The notes beneath the pieces were generated by a model, which saw only the letters and a list, made by a program, of their open reading frames with translations, did not search any database and was not told where the DNA came from. From Salvelinus alpinus (taxonomy: Eukaryota; Chordata; Actinopteri; Salmoniformes; Salmonidae), in the NCBI RefSeq assembly GCF_045679555.1, contig NC_092110.1, positions 2,211,501 to 2,275,500 on the forward strand: 64,000 bases of DNA, written 5' to 3'. Made by a program: the position numbers and the translations under genes. Positions 58,895-64,000 of the stretch are shown here, piece after piece. Numbering within the stretch: the first letter of the stretch is position 1; the number at the start of each line of letters is the position of its first letter.

Positions 58895-60328
58895 TAAGCC
58901 TTCAGAAAGTTTTCACACCCCTTGACTTTTTCCACAATTTGTTGTGTTACAAGGTGGGATTAAAATTGATTTAATTGTAAATATTTGTCAATGATCTACA
59001 CAAAATACTCTTATGTCAAAGTGGGGGAAAGATTCTAACATTTGTAAAAGAAAGAACATAAAATATAAAACACGAATATCTCGATTTCCAGTTTTGAAAG
59101 CACCTCACCTTCCTTTTATTCTCCTTTTATACAAAAATAAACATTCTCTCTTCCTCTTTTTCAGCCGTGTTTAGTTGTTCATAGAACTAGAGGCATGTCT
59201 TCTTCTCTGTCTGGTCCGATCTCTTGCCGTAGCTCTGTTCCAGATACTGCCTCACATCCTTCAGGTTGTAGAAAAAGGGTCCCTTCCCTCCAAGGTAGGC
59301 GATCTTCCTCCTCTGCACGATGCACACCCTCTCGTTGGACACGCCGTAGGCTACGTTAGCATTGTTGTCCATGTATTCAACCCTCTAGAATCATGTTTGG
59401 TAGCAATTACAGCTGTGAGTCTTTCTGGGTAACTCTAAAAGCTTTGCAAACCTGGATTGTACAATATTTGCATATTATTCTTCTTCAATCTCCAAGCAGT
59501 TGACCATTGCTAGACAGCATTTTAACGTCTTGCCATCGATTTTAAAGTCTATTTAAATCAAAACTGTAATTAAGTCAATCAGGAACGTACAATGTCATCA
59601 TGGTAATCAACTCCAGTGTATTTTTGGCTTTGTGTTTTAGGTTATTATCCTGCTGAAAGGTGAATTAGTCTCCAAGTGTCTGTTGGAAATTCCTCTAGGA
59701 TTTTGACTGTGTTTAGCACTATTCTGTTTATTTGTATCCTTAAAAAAACTCCCTAGTCCTTGCCGATGACAGGCATACCCATAACATGATGCAGCCAGCA
59801 CCAAGCTTGAAAATCAGGAGTGGTACTCAGTGACGTGTTGTGTTGGATTTGCTTTTTGTATTCAGGACATAAAGTTAATTACTTTGCCACATTTCTTGCA
59901 GTTTTACTTTAGTGCCTTACTGCAAACAGGATGCATGTTTTGGAGGGGGAAAAAAATTCTGTACAGGCTTCCTTCTTTTCACTCTGTTAATCTGTGTTTG
60001 AAATTCACTGCTCCACTGAGGGACCATACAGATAATTGTATGTGTGGGGTACAAAGATGAGGTAGTCATTCAAAAATCATGTTTAACACTATAGTCCATG
60101 CTAATTATTTAGTGAATCGTTAAGCACATTTTTACTCCTGAACTTATGTATGCTTGCCATAACAAAAGGGTTAAATACTTTTTTCGAAAATCATAATTCC
60201 ACGTTGATATTATTGGGTATTGTGTGTGGGCCAGTGACTCAAAATCTAAATGTAATCCATTATTAATCCAGGATCCACAACAAAATGTGGAAAAAGTCAA
60301 GGGATGTGAATCATTTCTGAAGGCACTG
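58895..60328 (-). mobile_element. Tc1-like element with a captured dio2 segment
   Basis: The right end AAATGTGGAAAAAGTCAAGG then CTGAAGGCACTG beside TA is well kept; the left end (GCCTTCAGAAAGTTTTCACA) is slightly degraded. The internal sequence (AGCAATTACAGCTGTGAGTC, GGTTATTATCCTGCTGAAAG, AACATGATGCAGCCAGCACC) is that of the family at 30497, inverted. The transposase is decayed. At 59087-59373 the family sequence is broken by a 287-bp piece of dio2. Confidence 0.88.
59087..59373 (-). pseudogene. dio2: Duplicated dio2 3' segment inside Tc1 element
   Basis: Copy of 57683-57969 in the same orientation: 287 bp, 5 mismatches, no indels (about 98% identical). It covers about 100 bases past the stop and the last 62 codons, from ATGGACAACAATGC (inner Met) to CLTAG. 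Changes in the coding part include KKTCL for RKRCL at the end. It lacks the Sec codon and exon 2 start. Edges are abrupt: TCGATT to the left and TATTCAACCC to the right are Tc1 sequence. Confidence 0.95.
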
Positions 60329-61769
60329 TATATGTGACAAAGTGAACATCTGACCCTAACCCACAAATATAGAAAATGCACTGTGGGCTACAGTCAGAGA
60401 TTGCAGAACGATTTTTTTGGGGGGACTAATTTAGATATGTTTGTGCTTATCTCTCTGACAATTTTGTAGGCTTTTTGTTAGTCAACTTGTTGACACATGC
60501 AGCTTCTCTTCTGTCATTATATGGTGCCCTAGAAGACTAAATAAACCTTTGCTCACCAGAATAATGTCATAGATGATAGAATGAATGGTTCAATCTAGTT
60601 GACATCGGTAACGTTTTCTCTGGGATCTCTGGTTCTTTCACAGAGCAAAGACGTTTAGGGACCGGGGACAAAATGCAATAACTCGACGACAAAAAAAACG
60701 GGAAAATGTTCAAATGACATCAATTTGACTGGTTGTGAAAACTGTGAAAAACGACCCGACATGTTTCTGGGAAGATTTCAGTTCGGCTTGGATGCATATT
60801 TTATGTGGTTGAAATACTATCAGCTTTTATGATGCTGATAAATATAGCACCAATACAGACGGTATCCAACGGTACATTTGCATTCTGTCAAGATGCTGAA
60901 AGAAAGAAATAATATTTCTCCACTCCTCTTCTCGAGTGAAAATGTTGCCTACATTTGGCGTATAATTTAACTGCAAGAAATGCGTGAGTTTATATTCAGG
61001 CTATATGAGAGGTTACAGGCCGACAGTCAGTGTCCAGATTTCAGTTTCCATTTAACCCATCTGAACAGTAGGCTAAAGTTCACTTGACGTGCCATAGGCC
61101 TATTTGAAGTCCCCATCTTGTGACGGTCGAATTTGTACAGCGCCTCACAATCACTGCTATCATCTTTTACAACTTCACCAAATCTTTCCCAAAGATTACT
61201 TTTCTGACCCTCCCTTCTCTTTACTTTCAGCTCCATTTCAAAGCTTTTCTCTTATTGAATTAAACTCTGACATTGTCCTTTTTCCCTCCTTGGATCGACG
61301 TGAACATTTTCTGCCTTTTCCCAAAAGCATTTAGTGATTGGCGTGTAGGCTATTTGGCATACACACAGTTACATGCTGACTGCAACGGGCGCGTGCGTGC
61401 GTGCGTACGTGTGTGCCATCGCGCGCATGGTGATTTTGTCCATCCACCCCAGACACGATCAGGACACGCAGGTTGGAATATCAAAACAAACGTTGAACCA
61501 TTAAGTTGGGGACAGGTCAAAACATATTTAAAACATTCACGGGCATTTAGCTAGCTGACTCGCTGTTGCTAGCTATTTTGTCTTGGGATATAAACACTGG
61601 GTTGTTATTTTACCGGATATGTACAAGGTCCTTTTTTTCATGGATCTTTGTCGAATTTTGACCCATTTTGAGTCACACAAAATCGTGTGTTCTTTACTCC
61701 GACAATTAATCCACAGATAAAAGGGGAAACCTAGTTCATTTCTAGAAATCTCTCCTTGTTCAGTCAAAT

Positions 61770-61772
<3 letters not shown>

Positions 61773-61817
<45 letters not shown>
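61773..61817. repeat. GT microsatellite in dio2 intron
   Basis: About 22 uninterrupted GT units. Confidence 0.97.
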
Positions 61818-61820
<3 letters not shown>

Positions 61821-62269
61821 ATTAACCAAGCCAAGAGTCATTCATCAAAGTGAGATGGAGAGTGCTGGACAGAATTGCTTGCCTCCCCATGATCTCAATC
61901 CCCACTCGAACACCGCAAACCTGCCTCCCCATGACAGATCTAGAACATTGTAAATCTTCCTAAATGTTTTTCTTAGGTCATTTTGGAGGCAACGTCCGTT
62001 CGAGGTATTTTACATCAGTAAGTGATTAGATGTATTGAATTGACCAGTACACATGATAGACTTCCCCAAGTCCCTTTCATCCAGTCAGTCAGCAGCCTAA
62101 GAGTTGAAAAGAGGGTGAGTGCTGTTGTGGTAAGAGCCTTTTGACACTAACATTGCAATACTCTGTAACAGCCCCGACGCTGATTAGGCATGACTCATGA
62201 GAGTTCAGGAAAAGGTAGAAAAATGTAGTGTTTAGTAGGAGTAGGTGACGTAGACACAGCATGGGACAG

Positions 62270-62455
62270 GAGATTGAGGGAAGAAGGGGAGAGAGAGAAG
62301 GAGAGGAGAAAGAGAGGTGGAAACAGATAGAGAGCCATGGACTGAACGAGAGGCAGGGAGAGGGGAAGAGAGAGGGCATGAGAAAGGGAAAAAGAAGGAG
62401 TGAGAGAGAGAGGCTGGAGGAAAGGAGGGAGAGAAAGAGAGGAGGAATGTGACAA
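62270..62455. repeat. GA-rich purine tract in dio2 intron
   Basis: About 185 bp of AGAGAGGGAGA-type sequence on the + strand, a mirror-like polypurine tract. Overlapping open frames in three phases are artefacts of composition. Confidence 0.9.
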
Positions 62456-63289
62456 TAATACAACAGAGGATCAAACTATCAAGAAGAGGGGAGATGTGGG
62501 GGAATCCTCTACCAAATTACCCAAAACTAGACACCCGCATTCTTCAGTAACTAACTTCATGCACGTGCTTCATGCATATAAAACGTGTAAATCCATACTG
62601 TACATTTACCTGGCTATCAAAATGCCTGTGTCAGATGATCTGTGTTAAATCTTACATGTGTACCTGGCTACCTGCCTGATGCCTAGTGTCTGGTTAGGAC
62701 TGACACAACGATGTCTGTTTGGTTTGAGAGTTAAAATGTAACATTTAGGAGAAGCCAGACCTCTGAATTTCCAAGTAACTGAGGGTGAATGGCCCTCAGG
62801 TGTTTGACTGTCTGGGGGCCAAAGTTCATCACTTTTTAGATCAGATAACCTACATTTGATTTGATATTAAAGTTCGACATGCTGATTTAAACAAGGTGAC
62901 CCATGGACATGGTCTCAGATGGCAAGATAAGAATTCAGCAATGCAGAAATAGTATAATTGTCCTTTCAGAATGAATGAATAAAAAAAAGACTATACACTG
63001 CTTTTGAAATGGCAAGAGTTACAGAGAAGCATGCCCAGCGAGACTATAAGTTTATTTATAAAGCACATTAGAATAGACTAGGCGTAACATAGTAAAAATA
63101 AATCCGTGACACTGAAATTTGTATGATATGTTATGTTTGGCATGGTTACATAAGACAGATGGTTACTTAAGACAAAAATTAAAGTAAGGTGGTTGGTCAG
63201 GGGTGGGCTCGTAATGTGAACATCTAGGAACCCAATCGTTGCTAGTTTGAATCTCATCATAGACAACTTTAGCATTTTAGACAATTAGC

Positions 63290-63520
63290 TACTTTTGCAA
63301 CCACTTAGCTTGTTAGCTAACACCTACTCTAACCATAACCCTTTAACCTAACTCCTAAACTTGACACTAACCGTAACCCTAACCCCTAGCATGGCTAACA
63401 TTAGACAGCAAGCTAACATTAGCCACCCAGCTGGAATTCGTAACATATACTAAGTTTAGCAAATTCGTAACATATTGTATGTTAAGCAAATTCGTAACAT
63501 ATTGTATGTTTGCAAGTCTT
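63290..63520. repeat. Dispersed repeat with ATTCGTAACATAT units
   Basis: ATTCGTAACATAT occurs three times (about 63437, 63462 and 63490) after a CTAACATTAGC-rich part and a CTAACCCTAACCCCTAGC stretch. It is recognised as a common salmonid dispersed repeat but not named. Confidence 0.65.
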
Positions 63521-63901
63521 AACTGATTTGTCTAGTTAAATAAATAAAGCTTAAATTAAAAAAAATTGAAAACGAACTGGGTGATGGACATCCACAAATT
63601 AATACCATACAAAACGTGACATATAATATAAGTTTGCCAGATTTACATACAGAATAATACAAAATGCGCTGAGACCAGGTTGTGTGCTGAATTGGTTTTG
63701 ACCAACTTTTATGCACGATGCCATTCTGACTCTTTTAGAGAACACTATTTTGCCGCCACAATGCCCAAGACCTGTGGGTGTGTTGTGCACAGGTATGCCA
63801 CAATACAACTTCCTACAACTCATAGTACAACCATAAACTCTAACTAAAGCGTAGCCTGCAGTGAGTTAATATATATATGACAATACAACATGGTTCATTA
63901 C

Positions 63902-64000
63902 CTGTTTATATGCATCCAGCAGGAAGCTGTTCCATATGGACCGGAGCCCTGCCGAGGTCAGCATACGCTGCCACTCTCCCCCGCCGCTGCCCGAGCAGCT
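63902..64000 (-). CDS. dio2: Iodothyronine deiodinase 2, exon 1 (3' part)
   Basis: 33 codons to the donor GTAATG. They include GEWQRMLTSAGLRSIWNSFL followed by LDAYKQ, the conserved linker after the N-terminal membrane anchor in DIO2. The exon continues past the window end, where the start codon and transmembrane helix must lie. It joins 58385 in frame (KQ to VKLG). Confidence 0.93.

Larger units (their letters stand above)
58386..63901 (-). other. dio2: dio2 intron
   Basis: 5516 bp, donor GTAATG (63901-63896) and acceptor ATGCAG (58391-58386), preceded by a pyrimidine-rich tract (the inverse of the GGAGAGG run at 58392-58432). It contains the Tc1-like element with the dio2 copy (58895-60328), a CA-rich patch near 58590, GT and GA tracts, an alternating GCGTGCGTGCG stretch (61387-61430) and a dispersed repeat near 63290-63520. 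The remainder shows nothing recognisable. Confidence 0.85.

Noticed and set aside
59187..59372. A second dio2 gene
   Set aside because: Only the last 62 codons and stop are present, embedded in a transposon, without the Sec codon or splice signals.
62195..62474. Ser/Leu-rich minus-strand ORFs
   Set aside because: All three frames are open because of the GA/TC tract; pure composition effect.

Overview
This is vertebrate nuclear DNA, almost certainly from a salmonid fish. The evidence is the repeat content: several copies of the salmonid RSg-1/L2-type LINE, many Tc1-like transposons (one of the Sleeping Beauty lineage), tRNA-derived SINEs of the HpaI type, Tf1/sushi-group Gypsy remnants and many TAGC-rich stretches. 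The species cannot be told from the sequence. Only two host genes are visible. The 3' terminal exon of neurexin-3 (nrxn3, + strand, 5029-5984) lies at the left. The two exons of the selenoprotein gene iodothyronine deiodinase 2 (dio2, - strand, 57783-58385 and 63902 to beyond the window) lie at the right. NRXN3 and DIO2 are also neighbours in human (14q24-q31), converging on each other, so this is a conserved vertebrate pair.

Layout. 1-5028 is the last nrxn3 intron, with a dead mariner-like element. 5029-7925 is the nrxn3 terminal exon and 3' UTR, ending at an AATAAA signal. 8-57 kb is intergenic and built mostly from nested transposons: Tc1 and LINE pieces (9-15 kb), a LINE 3' end with a tripled 282-bp unit (17.5-19.6 kb), a foldback repeat (20.2-20.6 kb), a LINE carrying a TA-flanked pogo-like element and an 8-bp-TSD hAT element (21.6-25.5 kb), and a deep nest (30.5-38.7 kb) in which a Tc1 element holds a LINE, the LINE holds a Penelope-like retroelement with GIY-YIG nuclease, and that holds an RSg LINE piece. 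Then follow a Tf1/sushi-type Gypsy 5' end (38.7-40.5 kb), an intact-looking LTR element with 5-bp TSDs and a 616-codon proline-rich ORF (41.8-44.6 kb), an RSg-type reverse transcriptase fragment (44.8-46.3 kb), more Tc1 copies, SINEs and solo LTRs. 57.8-64 kb is dio2.

The most unusual point is inside the dio2 intron. A Tc1-like element (58895-60328) contains a 287-bp copy (59087-59373) of the end of dio2's own coding sequence and start of its 3' UTR, with 5 mismatches and no indels. Other points worth checking are self-complementary primer sites in two LTR elements (Tf1-type self-priming), a hammerhead-like motif in the Penelope element, a 94-bp-arm hairpin in a LINE 5' region, and an Asn in place of the first catalytic Asp in two separate LINE RT copies. 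No operon, CRISPR array or prokaryotic system is present. Element family names come from sequence memory, not a database search.
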